A DNA stretch of 64,000 nucleotides from Cupriavidus consociatus. GTDB taxonomy: Bacteria > Pseudomonadota > Gammaproteobacteria > Burkholderiales > Burkholderiaceae. The notes beneath the pieces were generated by a model. The model had not been told where the DNA came from, did no database searches, and saw nothing but the letters and a program-made list of their open reading frames with translations. The stretch is taken from assembly GCF_017814975.1 (NCBI RefSeq), contig NZ_JAGIQA010000001.1:310001-374000 (forward strand), given 5' to 3'. Of this stretch, positions 17,487 to 29,118 are shown one piece after another (position 1 is the stretch's first letter; every line of letters starts with the position of its first letter). Made by a program: the position numbers and the translations under genes.

Positions 17487-18367
17487 TGAGCGCGCCAGCC
17501 TCTTCCGCCCCCTCCGCCCGCTCTGCCGGCCTGCCGGCGTCGCAATCGCCCGCCGCGCAGCGCGGCACGGCAGCGGCGGCCGGCGCCCGGCCGCTGCTCG
17601 AGACGCGCGAGCTGACCATCCGCTTCGGCGGCCATGTCGCGGTCAATGCGGTGTCGTGCGCGTTCCGGCCAGGCGAGCTGACCTGCATCGTCGGCCCGAA
17701 CGGCGCCGGCAAGACCACGTACTTCAACCTGGTCTCGGGACAGTTGCCGTCCACTGCCGGGCAGATCCTGCTCGACGGCGAGGACGTGACGCGCCTGCCG
17801 GTGTCGCAGAGAACCCGGCGCGGCATTGGCCGGGCCTTCCAGCTGACCAGCCTGTTCCCGCAGCTGTCCGTGCTGGAGAACGTGCGCCTGGCGGTGCAGG
17901 CGCGGCAGCAGCGCGGCATCGACCTGTTCTCGATGTGGACCAGCCACCGCGGCGTGCGCGCGCAGGCGCTGGCGATCCTGGAGCGCGTGGCGCTGGCGGG
18001 CAAGCAGCACCTGACGGTGGCATCGCTGCCGCATGGCGACCAGCGCAAGCTGGAAGTCGGCATCCTGCTGGCGCTGCAGCCGCGCGTGTTCATGTTCGAC
18101 GAACCCACCGCGGGCATGAGCGTGGACGAGGTGCCGGTGATCCTGGACCTGATCCGCGAGATCCGCCAGGACCGCAGCAAGACCGTGCTGCTGGTCGAGC
18201 ACAAGATGGATGTGGTGCGCTCGCTGGCGGATCGCATCATCGTGCTGCACAACGGCACGCTCGTGGCTGACGGCGATCCCGCCGAGGTGATCGCGTCGCC
18301 GGTCGTGCAGCAGGCTTACCTCGGCATGGCGGAGGAAGAAAAGACGGAGGGCGCCAACCATGGCTGA
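17486..18367 (+). CDS. ABC transporter ATP-binding protein, LivG type
   Basis: A 293-residue ATPase that powers the importer with the LivF-type partner. An Ala/Ser/Pro-rich leader of about 30 residues precedes the domain. Walker A is GPNGAGKTTYFNL, the Q-loop region is RAFQLTSLFPQLSV, and Walker B is RVFMFDEPTAGMS. The classic LSGGQ signature is replaced by LPHGDQRKLE, a form normal in LivG proteins. The start ATG overlaps the stop of the binding-protein gene (TGATG). It overlaps the next ATPase gene by 8 bp. Confidence 0.94.
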   Translation: MSAPASSAPSARSAGLPASQSPAAQRGTAAAAGARPLLETRELTIRFGGHVAVNAVSCAFRPGELTCIVGPNGAGKTTYFNLVSGQLPSTAGQILLDGEDVTRLPVSQRTRRGIGRAFQLTSLFPQLSVLENVRLAVQARQQRGIDLFSMWTSHRGVRAQALAILERVALAGKQHLTVASLPHGDQRKLEVGILLALQPRVFMFDEPTAGMSVDEVPVILDLIREIRQDRSKTVLLVEHKMDVVRSLADRIIVLHNGTLVADGDPAEVIASPVVQQAYLGMAEEEKTEGANHG

Positions 18368-19100
18368 CGCGCAACACGCGACGCCGATCCTGCGGCTGCA
18401 GGGCGTGCAGACCCATATCGGCCCGTATCACATCCTGCACGGCGTCAGCTTCGACGTGCCGCGCGGCGGCGTGACCATGCTGCTGGGACGCAACGGCGCC
18501 GGCAAGACCACCACGCTGCGCACCATCATGGGCCTGTGGCAGGCGAGCGCGGGCACGGTGACCTTCGACGGCACGGACATCACGCGCCACAGCACGCCGT
18601 CGATCGCGCAGGCGGGCATCGCCTACGTGCCGGAGAACATGAGCGTGTTCTCGGACCTCACCGTTGCCGAGAACATGCGCCTGGCCGCGCGCAGCGGGGC
18701 CATCGACGAGCGGCGGCTGGACTGGGTCTTTCGCATGTTCCCGGCGCTGAAGACCTTCTGGCACCAGCGTGCCGGCGTGCTGTCGGGCGGGCAGAAGCAG
18801 ATGCTGTCGGTGGCGCGCGCGATCATCGAGCCGCGCAAGCTGCTGATCGTCGACGAGCCCACCAAGGGATTGGCACCCGCGATCATCCAGAACATGATCC
18901 ATGTATTCCGCGAGCTGAAGCAGACCGACGTATCGATCCTGCTGGTGGAGCAGAACTTCAACATGGCGAAGTCGGTGGGAGATACGGTGGCGGTGATGGA
19001 TGACGGACGCACCGTGCATGCGGGGACAATGGCGGCGCTGGCGGGAGATGAGGGGCTGCAGCAGCAATTGCTGGGGCTGTCGCTGGCGGCGCACCAGTAG
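18360..19100 (+). CDS. ABC transporter ATP-binding protein, LivF type
   Basis: A 246-residue second ATPase of the importer. Motifs: Walker A GRNGAGKTTTLRTIMG, Q-loop YVPENMSVFSDL, signature VLSGGQKQMLSVARAI and Walker B LLIVDEPTKGLAP, then the H-loop-equivalent LLVEQNFNM. The family's usual length. Its start overlaps the preceding gene by 8 bp. It is separated from the permease gene by a 101-bp gap with a hairpin repeat (19134-19157). Confidence 0.94.
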   Translation: MADAQHATPILRLQGVQTHIGPYHILHGVSFDVPRGGVTMLLGRNGAGKTTTLRTIMGLWQASAGTVTFDGTDITRHSTPSIAQAGIAYVPENMSVFSDLTVAENMRLAARSGAIDERRLDWVFRMFPALKTFWHQRAGVLSGGQKQMLSVARAIIEPRKLLIVDEPTKGLAPAIIQNMIHVFRELKQTDVSILLVEQNFNMAKSVGDTVAVMDDGRTVHAGTMAALAGDEGLQQQLLGLSLAAHQ

Positions 19101-19133
19101 CCAGGACGCTTCGACGAGACCGATTGTTTGCTC

Positions 19134-19157
19134 CCCTTTCCCGCTTGCGGGAGAGGG
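19134..19157. repeat. Extragenic palindromic repeat between livF- and livH-like genes
   Basis: A 10-bp pyrimidine/purine stem (19134-19143 with 19148-19157, one G-U pair) closes a CTTG loop. It resembles the short CTCCC...GGGAG palindromes often scattered between genes in Ralstonia and Cupriavidus. There is no T tract, so a terminator is unlikely. Confidence 0.6.
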
Positions 19158-19201
19158 AGCACACCGAACGCGGAGAGTCAGCCGCGGCAGGATGGAGACC
19201 C

Positions 19202-20227
19202 ATGACAACTTCAACGACCTTACCCACCGCACTGCCGGCTGCCCTGCCCAAGGTCCGGCTCGACTGGACCCCGCTGGCCCTGGCGCCGCTGCTGATGCTG
19301 CTGGCGTTTCCGCTGGTCGGCAGTCCTTCCACCTGGCTTACGCTGACCGTTGCCGGGCTGGCGATGGGAATGATCATCTTCGTGGTGTCCTCCGGACTGA
19401 CGCTGGTCTTCGGCCTGATGGACGTGCTCAACTTCGGCCACGGCGCCTTCATCGCGCTGGGCGCCTACGTGGCGGCATCGGTGCTGCTGCCGATGGCGGG
19501 CTGGGTGGAGGCGGACAGCCTTGTGCAGAACCTGGCGGTTTTCGCGTTGGCGATCGCTGCGGCAATGGTCGCCGCCGGCGCGGTCGGCCTGTTCTTCGAG
19601 CGGGTGGTGGTGCGGCCGGTCTACGGCCAGCACCTGAAGCAGATCCTGATCACCATGGGCGGCATGATCGTCGCCGAGCAGCTGATCAAGGCGATCTGGG
19701 GCCCGGAGACCATCGCGCTGCAGGTGCCCACCACCTTCCGCGGCGCAGTGCTGCTTGGGGATGCCGCAATCGAGAAGTACCGGCTGATCGCGATGGTGCT
19801 CGGGCTGGTGATCTTTATCGCGATGCTGCTGCTGCTCAACCGCACCCGCATCGGCCTGCTGATCCGCGCGGGCGTGGAGAACCGCGAGATGGTCGAGGCG
19901 CTCGGCTACCGCATCCGCCGGCTGTTTATCGGCGTATTCGTCGTCGGCGCCGGCCTGGCCGGGCTGGGCGGCGTGCTGTGGGGCCTGTACCAGCAGAACA
20001 TCACCGCGGCGATCGGGGCGCAGGTCAATGTGCTGATCTTTATCGTCATCATCATCGGCGGGCTGGGCTCGACCACGGGCTGCTTCGTCGGCGCGCTGCT
20101 GGTCGGGCTGATGGCCAACTACACCGGCTTCCTGTTCCCGAAGGTTGCGCTGTTCTCCAACATCCTGCTGATGATGCTGATCCTGCTGTGGCGCCCGCAA
20201 GGGCTGTTCCCGGTGGCGCGGCGCTGA
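19202..20227 (+). CDS. ABC transporter permease, LivH type
   Basis: A 341-residue inner-membrane permease with about eight or nine hydrophobic segments. It carries LivH features: LTLVFGLMDVLNFGHGAFIALGAYVA near residue 65, NRTRIGLLIRAGVENREMVEALGYRI (EAA-like loop contacting the ATPase) and the final GGLGSTTGCFVGALLVGL. The ATG at 19202 follows TGGAGACC. The second permease gene starts 16 bp after its stop, so the two form the heterodimeric channel of the importer. Confidence 0.93.
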   Translation: MTTSTTLPTALPAALPKVRLDWTPLALAPLLMLLAFPLVGSPSTWLTLTVAGLAMGMIIFVVSSGLTLVFGLMDVLNFGHGAFIALGAYVAASVLLPMAGWVEADSLVQNLAVFALAIAAAMVAAGAVGLFFERVVVRPVYGQHLKQILITMGGMIVAEQLIKAIWGPETIALQVPTTFRGAVLLGDAAIEKYRLIAMVLGLVIFIAMLLLLNRTRIGLLIRAGVENREMVEALGYRIRRLFIGVFVVGAGLAGLGGVLWGLYQQNITAAIGAQVNVLIFIVIIIGGLGSTTGCFVGALLVGLMANYTGFLFPKVALFSNILLMMLILLWRPQGLFPVARR

Positions 20228-20243
20228 ACGGAGCGACACGACC

Positions 20244-21320
20244 ATGATCCGACTTCTTTCCGGCGACCTGCCGCGCAGCCGCGTGCTGACGGTGATCCTG
20301 GTGCTGATCCTGCTGGCACTGGCGTGCGCGCCGTTTGCCTTCCCCGGCGCGCGGGCGCTGAACATGGCGGCCAAGATCTGCATCTTCGTGGTGCTGGTAG
20401 CCAGCTATGACCTGCTGCTCGGCTACACCGGCATTGTCTCGTTCGCGCACACCATGTTCTTCGGTATCGGCGGCTATGGCGTGGCCATTGCCATGTCGCG
20501 GATGGAGCCGGGCTGGGGCGCGCTCGCCGTGGGCGCCGTGGGCGCGCTGGCGGTCTCGGCGCTGCTGGCGTTCCTGATCGGCCTGTTCTCGCTGCGCGTG
20601 CGCGCGATCTTCTTCGCGATGATCACGCTGGCGGTGGCGACTGCCTTCGCCACGCTGGTTTCGCAGTTGTCGGAATGGACCGGCGGCGAGGACGGGCTGA
20701 CCTTCAAGGTGCCCGAAGTGCTGCGCCCGGGCTTTGCGATCGGCGACGCCGAACTGCTGGGCGTGCCGCTGACAGGCAAGCTGCTGAGCTACTACCTGGT
20801 GTTCGCCGGCGCGCTGGTGCTGTTCCTGGCGCTGCTGCGCGTTGTCAATTCCCCGTTCGGCCGCGTGCTGCAGGCGATCCGGGAGAACGACTTCCGCGCC
20901 GAGGCCATCGGCTACCGTACCGTGGTCTACCGCACGGTGTCGACGGTGTTGTCTGCGATGTTCGCCACGCTGGCCGGGGTGCTGATGGCGGTGTGGCTGC
21001 GGTATAACGGTCCGGATACGTCGCTGTCGTTCGAGATCATGGTCGACATCCTGCTGATCGTGGTGATCGGCGGCATGGGCACGATCTACGGCGCGGTGAT
21101 CGGCACGGTGCTGTTCCTGGTGGCGCAGACCTACCTGCAGGACGTGATGAAGCTGGCCAGCGACGCCTCCGCGGCGCTGCCGCTGCTGTCGTCGCTGCTG
21201 CATCCGGACCGCTGGCTGCTGTGGCTGGGGCTGCTCTTTGTCCTGAGCGTCTACTATTTCCCGCAGGGCGTGGTGGGGCGGCTGCGCGGCAATCGTGCCG
21301 TGCAGGACGTGGCAACCTGA
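20244..21320 (+). CDS. ABC transporter permease, LivM type
   Basis: A 358-residue partner permease with many hydrophobic helices. LivM-type features are DLLLGYTGIVSFAHTMFFGIGGYG near residue 55, the cytoplasmic SPFGRVLQAIRENDFRAEAIGYRT loop and GGMGTIYGAVIGTVLF. The ATG at 20244 follows CGGAGCG. It is followed after 15 bp by an acyl-CoA synthetase gene on the same transcript, linking uptake to CoA activation of the imported compound. Confidence 0.93.
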   Translation: MIRLLSGDLPRSRVLTVILVLILLALACAPFAFPGARALNMAAKICIFVVLVASYDLLLGYTGIVSFAHTMFFGIGGYGVAIAMSRMEPGWGALAVGAVGALAVSALLAFLIGLFSLRVRAIFFAMITLAVATAFATLVSQLSEWTGGEDGLTFKVPEVLRPGFAIGDAELLGVPLTGKLLSYYLVFAGALVLFLALLRVVNSPFGRVLQAIRENDFRAEAIGYRTVVYRTVSTVLSAMFATLAGVLMAVWLRYNGPDTSLSFEIMVDILLIVVIGGMGTIYGAVIGTVLFLVAQTYLQDVMKLASDASAALPLLSSLLHPDRWLLWLGLLFVLSVYYFPQGVVGRLRGNRAVQDVAT

Positions 21321-21335
21321 GCGGAGGCCCGCGCA

Positions 21336-22880
21336 ATGTACGTGATCGACTGGCTGCACAAGAACGCGCAGCACACTCCAGACAAGGTCGCGCTGGTGGA
21401 CGTGGAAAGCGGCCGCCGGGTGACCTATCGCCAGTTCGACGAACGCGCCAGCCGCTTCGCCGAATACCTTGCCGAAGGCCTGCAACTGGCACCAGGCACG
21501 CGCGTCGCCGTGCTGGCGCACAACAGCTCCGACTATTTCGAGATGCTGTACGGCTGCGCCAAGGCCGGCATGGTGATGGTGTGCCTGAACTGGCGCCTTC
21601 CCGCAGCCGAGCTGCTGCCGATCCTGCAGGACTGCACGCCCGACGTGCTGGTCGCCGGCGACGGCTTCCTGGCCGTGGCCGCCGAGCTGGCGCGCACCGT
21701 GCCGCTGCGCGCGGTCCTGCATCTTGCCGACGACGAGGCGGCCGATGTACCCGGTGGCTGGACCGAATATGAAGCCGTGCTCGACGCCGCTTCGGGCCGC
21801 ATCGTCGAGATGCCGTGCCGCGACGAGTCCGAGCTCTGGCACCTGCTGTACACCTCCGGCACCACGGGCAAGCCCAAGGGCGTGATCCAGACTTATGGCA
21901 TGGTGTTCTTCAATGCCGTCAACGCCATGCTGGCCAACAAGATCACGCGCGACGACGTGTTCCTGAACGTGCTGCCGTTCTTCCATACCGGCGGCCTGAA
22001 CCTGTATGCCAACCCGGTGCTGCATGCCGGCGGCACGGTGCACATCATGCGGCAGTTCGAGCCGCAGGTCGTGCTGGACCGGCTCGACCGCAACTCGGGC
22101 GAGGGCATCACCATGTTCTTCGCGGTGCCAGCGGTCTACCTGTTCCTGAGCCAGCATGCCGGCTTCGCGCAAGCGGACTTCTCCGGCGTGCGCAACATGT
22201 CGGCGGGCGGCTCGCCGGTGCCAGGGCCGCTGCTGGAAGCCTACCTGGCCAAGGGCGTGACCATCTGCTTCGGCTTCGGCATGACCGAAACCGGTCCCAC
22301 GGTCTTTGTCTGCGACGAAGACACCGCGCGCCGCAAGATCGGCACCATCGGCAAGCCGGTGGGGTCGATGCTGACCCGCATCGTCGACCCGCTGGGCCAT
22401 GACGTGGCGCCCGGCGAGCGCGGCGAACTGCTGATCAGGGGGCCGGGTGTCACCCCCGGCTACTGGAACCTGCCCGAGGCGACCGCCAACGCGATCCGCG
22501 ACGGCTGGCTGCATTCCGGCGATATCGCCTGGCGCGACGAAGACGGCGACTACTACATCGTCGACCGCGCCAAGGACATGTACATCTCCGGGGGCGAGAA
22601 CGTCTATCCCGCCGAAGTCGAAAACGTGCTGTTCCAGCTTGCGGGCGTGGCCGAGGCCGCCGTGATCGGCACGCCGGACGAACGCTGGGGCGAGACCGGC
22701 ATGGCGCTGGTGGTGCTGCGCGCTGGCGCCACGCTGGATGCAGCGCAGGTCGTCGCCCATTGCAAGGCGCAGCTCGCCGGCTACAAGGTGCCGCGCCATG
22801 TGCGCTTTGTCGACGCCTTGCCGCGCACGCCATCGGGCAAGGTAGAGAAGCACAAGCTGCGCGCCAGGTTTGCCGGCTGA
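21336..22880 (+). CDS. Acyl-CoA synthetase (AMP-forming)
   Basis: A 514-residue member of the ANL adenylate-forming family that activates a carboxylic acid with ATP and CoA. Motifs: A3 LLYTSGTTGKPKGV near residue 171, A5 FGMTETGP, A7 HSGDIAWRDEDGDYYIVDR, hinge DMYISGGENVYPAEVE and the catalytic Lys region TPSGKVEKHKLR at the C-terminus. The start ATG follows CGGAGG. Its position after the importer suggests it traps the incoming acid as a CoA thioester. Substrate chain length cannot be read from sequence. Confidence 0.93.
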   Translation: MYVIDWLHKNAQHTPDKVALVDVESGRRVTYRQFDERASRFAEYLAEGLQLAPGTRVAVLAHNSSDYFEMLYGCAKAGMVMVCLNWRLPAAELLPILQDCTPDVLVAGDGFLAVAAELARTVPLRAVLHLADDEAADVPGGWTEYEAVLDAASGRIVEMPCRDESELWHLLYTSGTTGKPKGVIQTYGMVFFNAVNAMLANKITRDDVFLNVLPFFHTGGLNLYANPVLHAGGTVHIMRQFEPQVVLDRLDRNSGEGITMFFAVPAVYLFLSQHAGFAQADFSGVRNMSAGGSPVPGPLLEAYLAKGVTICFGFGMTETGPTVFVCDEDTARRKIGTIGKPVGSMLTRIVDPLGHDVAPGERGELLIRGPGVTPGYWNLPEATANAIRDGWLHSGDIAWRDEDGDYYIVDRAKDMYISGGENVYPAEVENVLFQLAGVAEAAVIGTPDERWGETGMALVVLRAGATLDAAQVVAHCKAQLAGYKVPRHVRFVDALPRTPSGKVEKHKLRARFAG

Positions 22881-22900
22881 CGCGCCACGCCCCGCCATAC

Positions 22901-22934
22901 GCATTTCCTGCACTCCGGCATTTCCTGCACTCCC
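22901..22934 (+). repeat. 17-bp tandem repeat before the 3HB oligomer hydrolase gene
   Basis: Two copies of a 17-bp unit (22901-22917 and 22918-22934) differ only at the last base. They are followed to about 22980 by diverged pyrimidine-rich partial copies (GCATTCCC, GCAGTC and similar). The array fills the 155-bp gap after the acyl-CoA synthetase gene. Confidence 0.8.
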
Positions 22935-23035
22935 GCATTCCCAGCAGTCTTGCAGTCCCGCTGTCCGCAGTCTCCGCTGTTCTTCATTGACGTACGTCTC
23001 TACCGCCCCGACACGGGCGACAGAAGGAGGGTGAC

Positions 23036-25186
23036 ATGCATTCCGAGCAGTTTCCGCCGCTGCAACAAGGCCACCTGCGCCGCACGGCGTGCGCCATTGC
23101 GGCTGCGATGCTGGCCGCTGCCTGCGGCTCAGGCGATGGCAACAATGGCAACGGCAATAACCCCAACACCAAGCCTGCATACATCGGTACGGTCACCATC
23201 AACAGCTACAACGGCACCAGCGACGACCTGCTGACCGCGGGGCTGGGCAAGGACGGACTCGCCAGCGCCACCGCGCCGGTGCCGGCCAATGCCACCGCCC
23301 CGACGGCGGCGGAACTGCGGCGCTATGCGATCTACGCCAACTACCGCGCCATCGTCGATACCACCGCGGCGGGCGGCTATGGCTCGCTGTACGGCCCCAA
23401 CGTGGACGCACAGGGCAATGTCACAGGGTCGGAAGGCAAGGTCGCGGGCGTCGAATACCTCGCGTATTCGGACGACGGCACGGGCCAGCAGAACGTGACC
23501 ATGCTGGTGCAGATCCCGGCTGGCTTCGATACCACCAGGCCATGCGTGATCACCGCCACGTCGTCGGGTTCGCGCGGCGTCTACGGGGCCATTGCCAGCG
23601 GTGAGTGGGGCCTGAAGCGCGGCTGCGCGGTCGCCTATACCGACAAGGGCACCGGTGCCGCGCCGCACGACCTGGATACCGATACCGTGCCGCTGATCGA
23701 CGGTACCCGGGCCACGCGCGCCGCCGCCGGCAAGAATGCGCAGTTCGCCGCGCCCGCCGGCGCCACGTCGCTGGCGGACTTCACCGCCGCCAGCCCGCAC
23801 CGGCTCGCGTTCAAGCACGCGCATTCGCAGCGCAATCCGGAGAAGGACTGGGGCAAGTTCACGTTGCAGGCGGTGGAGTTCGCGATCTGGGCGATCAATG
23901 ACCGCTTCGGCGCGGTGTCCGCCAACGGCATGCGCCAGCGCAGCATGGACAAGGGCAAGATCCTGGTGATTGCGTCGAGCGTGTCGAACGGGGGCGGCGC
24001 CGCGGTGGCCGCGGCCGAGCAGGATGCCGACGGGTTGATCGATGGCGTAGCCGTGGGCGAGCCCAACCTCAACATGCCACCGGATACGGGTGTGGTGGTG
24101 CAGCGCGGCGGCATGCAGGTGCCGTCTTCTGGCCGCACCCTGTATGACTACACCAGCACCGCCAACCTGCTGCAGCACTGTGCCGCGCGCACCACCGCGC
24201 TGACACAGTCCCCGTCCTACGACAACCCGACCATGGCGCCATTCTTCGCTGCGCGCTGCACCACGCTGGCGGAAAAGGGTCTGGTCACCGGCAGCAATAC
24301 CAGCGAGCAAAGCGTGAGCGCGCTGCAGGCGCTGCATGAAGCGGGCTGGGAGTCCGAATCCGATGACCTGCATCCGTCGCTGGCTGCATTGGACACGGCT
24401 GCCGCGATTGCCGTGACCTATGCCAACGCCTACGCGCAGGCCAGCGTGACCGACAAACTGTGCGGCTACAGCTTCGCCAATACGCTGACCGACCTGAAGC
24501 CCGCCGCGATCGCCCCCGCAGCGCTGGCGTCCATGTTCGCGACCGGCAACGGCGTTCCGCCGCAGCCGCCGTCGGTGCAGCTGATCAACGACCTCGACCC
24601 GACGCACGGCCCGTACCTGAACCTGTTTTCCGTGTCGGCATCCAACGGCCGTACCGATCTCAACTACGATGGCGCCGATTGCCTGCGCAAGCTGCTGGCC
24701 GGGACCGATGCCGCAGCGCGCGCCTTGCAGGCGGGCCAGGCGCTGACGCTGCGCAACGGCAACCTGCGCGGCAAGCCGGCGGTGATCGTGCATGGCCGCA
24801 GCGACGGCCTGCTGCCGGTGAACCATACCTCGCGCCCGTACCTGGGGCTGAACCGCCAGAAGGAGGGCGTGACCAGCAAGCTGTCGTACATCGAGGTGGA
24901 GAATGCCCAGCATTTCGATGCCTTGATCGGGATGGTGCCGGGCTACAGCAACCGCTACGTGCCGCTCCATGTCTACCTGAACCGCGCACTCGATGCCGTC
25001 TATGACAACCTGACCACCGGCAAGGCACTGCCGCCATCGCAGGTGGTGCGCACCACGCCGCGCGGTGGCACGTTCAACTCGCCGGCGCCCACGCTGCTGC
25101 CGTCCAATGTCCCGCCGATCGCCGCCACGCCCGCGCCGGGCAATGCGATTACCGTCAACGCTTCGACCGTAGAGGTGCCCAACTGA
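23036..25186 (+). CDS. D-(-)-3-hydroxybutyrate oligomer hydrolase
   Basis: A 716-residue protein of the family that hydrolyses 3-hydroxybutyrate dimers and oligomers released during polyhydroxybutyrate breakdown. The N-terminus has a lipoprotein signal with lipobox LAAAC (Cys 30) and then a Gly/Asn-rich linker, so it is probably exported and membrane-anchored. The nucleophile is probably Ser 317 in SSVSNGGG, a variant elbow seen in this family; HGRSDGLLPVNHTSRPY and ENAQHFDAL likely supply the acid and His. The ATG at 23036 follows GAAGGAGGG. The MaoC-like gene overlaps its stop (TGATG). Confidence 0.9.
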   Translation: MHSEQFPPLQQGHLRRTACAIAAAMLAAACGSGDGNNGNGNNPNTKPAYIGTVTINSYNGTSDDLLTAGLGKDGLASATAPVPANATAPTAAELRRYAIYANYRAIVDTTAAGGYGSLYGPNVDAQGNVTGSEGKVAGVEYLAYSDDGTGQQNVTMLVQIPAGFDTTRPCVITATSSGSRGVYGAIASGEWGLKRGCAVAYTDKGTGAAPHDLDTDTVPLIDGTRATRAAAGKNAQFAAPAGATSLADFTAASPHRLAFKHAHSQRNPEKDWGKFTLQAVEFAIWAINDRFGAVSANGMRQRSMDKGKILVIASSVSNGGGAAVAAAEQDADGLIDGVAVGEPNLNMPPDTGVVVQRGGMQVPSSGRTLYDYTSTANLLQHCAARTTALTQSPSYDNPTMAPFFAARCTTLAEKGLVTGSNTSEQSVSALQALHEAGWESESDDLHPSLAALDTAAAIAVTYANAYAQASVTDKLCGYSFANTLTDLKPAAIAPAALASMFATGNGVPPQPPSVQLINDLDPTHGPYLNLFSVSASNGRTDLNYDGADCLRKLLAGTDAAARALQAGQALTLRNGNLRGKPAVIVHGRSDGLLPVNHTSRPYLGLNRQKEGVTSKLSYIEVENAQHFDALIGMVPGYSNRYVPLHVYLNRALDAVYDNLTTGKALPPSQVVRTTPRGGTFNSPAPTLLPSNVPPIAATPAPGNAITVNASTVEVPN

Positions 25187-26058
25187 TGACCGACGCCATG
25201 CCGCGCGTGCTGACGCAACGCGATTTCGACCGCTTCGCCGCATTGTCCTGCGACGACAACCCGATCCACTGCGATCCGGCCTTTGCCCGCGGCACGCACT
25301 TCGGTGCCACGGTGGCGCACGGCATGTTCCTGTTTTCGCTGCTGTGCGCCCATACGTGGCGCGAGCTAGCCGCGCCCGCGCTGCCGGTGGCGCAGACGCT
25401 GATGTTCCCGACGCCGGCCTTCGTCGGCGACGCCGTGGCGTTTGCGCTGGTCCCGCAGCTACAGGCGGGGCTGGCTGGTTTCGGCACCACGGCCAGCGCG
25501 GGCATCCCCGGCGCGGCGCCGCGCGTCGCGGCCGCGGGCGAATCGTCGTGGCTGGCCGAGGCAGCACCGGGCCGGCTGCCATCGTGGCCGGGCGTGCAGG
25601 CGGAGGCCGCGGGCGATCCGGCGCTGTACGGCCTGCGCCCCGGGCAATCGGCCAGCGCCACGCGCGCCTTCACCGCGGCCGATATCGGCGAGTACGTCGC
25701 CCTGACCGGCGATGCCAATCCGTACCACGCCGACGCCGCCTTTGCCCGCGCGCACGGGTTCGGCGAGGCGGCGGTGCCGCTGCCGCTGCTGGCTGGCATG
25801 TTCTCGGACCTGCTCGGCACGCGCCTGCCGGGGCGCGGCACTGGCTGGATGAAGCAATCGCTGCGCCTGGCCTCGGCAGCGCGGCTGGATGAGCCGCTGA
25901 CGGCGCAGGTGCGCATCGTGCGGCTGCGCGCCGGCAAGGACCTGGTCAACCTGGCGAGCGTGGTCACCGGCGAGGATGGCCGCGTGGTCGTGCAGGGCGA
26001 GTCGCTCGTGCTGGTGCGCAACCTGGCGGACAAGGGCAGCGAGAGCCGCGCGGCATAG
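25186..26058 (+). CDS. Two-hotdog MaoC-like (R)-specific enoyl-CoA hydratase family protein
   Basis: A 290-residue protein made of two hotdog-fold halves joined by a glycine/alanine-rich linker (about residues 95-155). The C-terminal half has the hydratase-2 motif LTGDANPYHADAAFA (Asp 176, His 181). The N-terminal half has a matching CDDNPIHCDPAFA (Asp 24, His 28). Hydratase-2 enzymes add water to trans-2-enoyl-CoA to give (R)-3-hydroxyacyl-CoA, a link between beta-oxidation and polyhydroxyalkanoate. The start overlaps the oligomer hydrolase stop, so the two are translationally coupled. The substrate is unknown. Confidence 0.88.
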   Translation: MTDAMPRVLTQRDFDRFAALSCDDNPIHCDPAFARGTHFGATVAHGMFLFSLLCAHTWRELAAPALPVAQTLMFPTPAFVGDAVAFALVPQLQAGLAGFGTTASAGIPGAAPRVAAAGESSWLAEAAPGRLPSWPGVQAEAAGDPALYGLRPGQSASATRAFTAADIGEYVALTGDANPYHADAAFARAHGFGEAAVPLPLLAGMFSDLLGTRLPGRGTGWMKQSLRLASAARLDEPLTAQVRIVRLRAGKDLVNLASVVTGEDGRVVVQGESLVLVRNLADKGSESRAA

Positions 26059-26127
26059 CAGGTTCATGGCGGATTTGCCTATTGTCTGGCGTATCGTTTG
26101 CTGCACTCGCCGCCGTGCGGCCGCGGC

Positions 26128-26155
26128 CTTGAAATGTCGCGAGCAAGCCTTATCT
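26128..26155 (+). promoter_or_regulatory. Sigma-32-like heat-shock promoter of clpB
   Basis: CTTGAAA (26128-26134) matches the sigma-32 -35 box exactly. After 13 bases comes CCTTATCT (26148-26155), close to the CCCCATNT -10 box. It lies about 105 bp before the clpB start. Confidence 0.75.
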
Positions 26156-26258
26156 TTCGGATATCCAGTGTCCGGCAGGGCATCCAGGCAACCGGCGGTG
26201 AAGTCCGGAGCCAGCGCCCCCCGCATCAGGACACGACCTATCCGAGAGAGGGAATTCT

Positions 26259-28847
<2,589 letters not shown>

Positions 28848-28877
28848 GCCCGGTTCCGAGCCGCCGGTGTCGCAGGC

Positions 28878-28910
28878 AGGCCCTTGCGGATTCCCGCAAG
28901 GGCCTTTTTT
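28878..28910 (+). terminator. Terminator of clpB
   Basis: A perfect 12-bp stem (28878-28889 with 28894-28905) with a 4-nt loop is followed by a T6 run. It lies 31 bp after the clpB stop. Confidence 0.9.
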
Positions 28911-29118
28911 CGTGGCGCGCCGTTTATGCCGCACCGTCCTCGACATGTAAGGGAGTGCCGCGCCGTGCAATATTTTCACGGCGATACCCTGCTCCGCGAA
29001 GCCAGCCGCCGTGCTGCATGCGGATCTCCTAGTGGCACGCTTTTCGCGTTGCAAAAGGGTTGAGTTTCCTTACAAAGCGCTGCGCCACCACGCAGCCTGT
29101 CCCCACAGGAGCCAATCC

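Noticed and set aside
20052..23180. A 1042-codon minus-strand frame across livM, the acyl-CoA synthetase and the hydrolase start
   Set aside because: It is antisense to three well-supported genes and encodes no recognisable domain; long antisense frames are common at this GC level.
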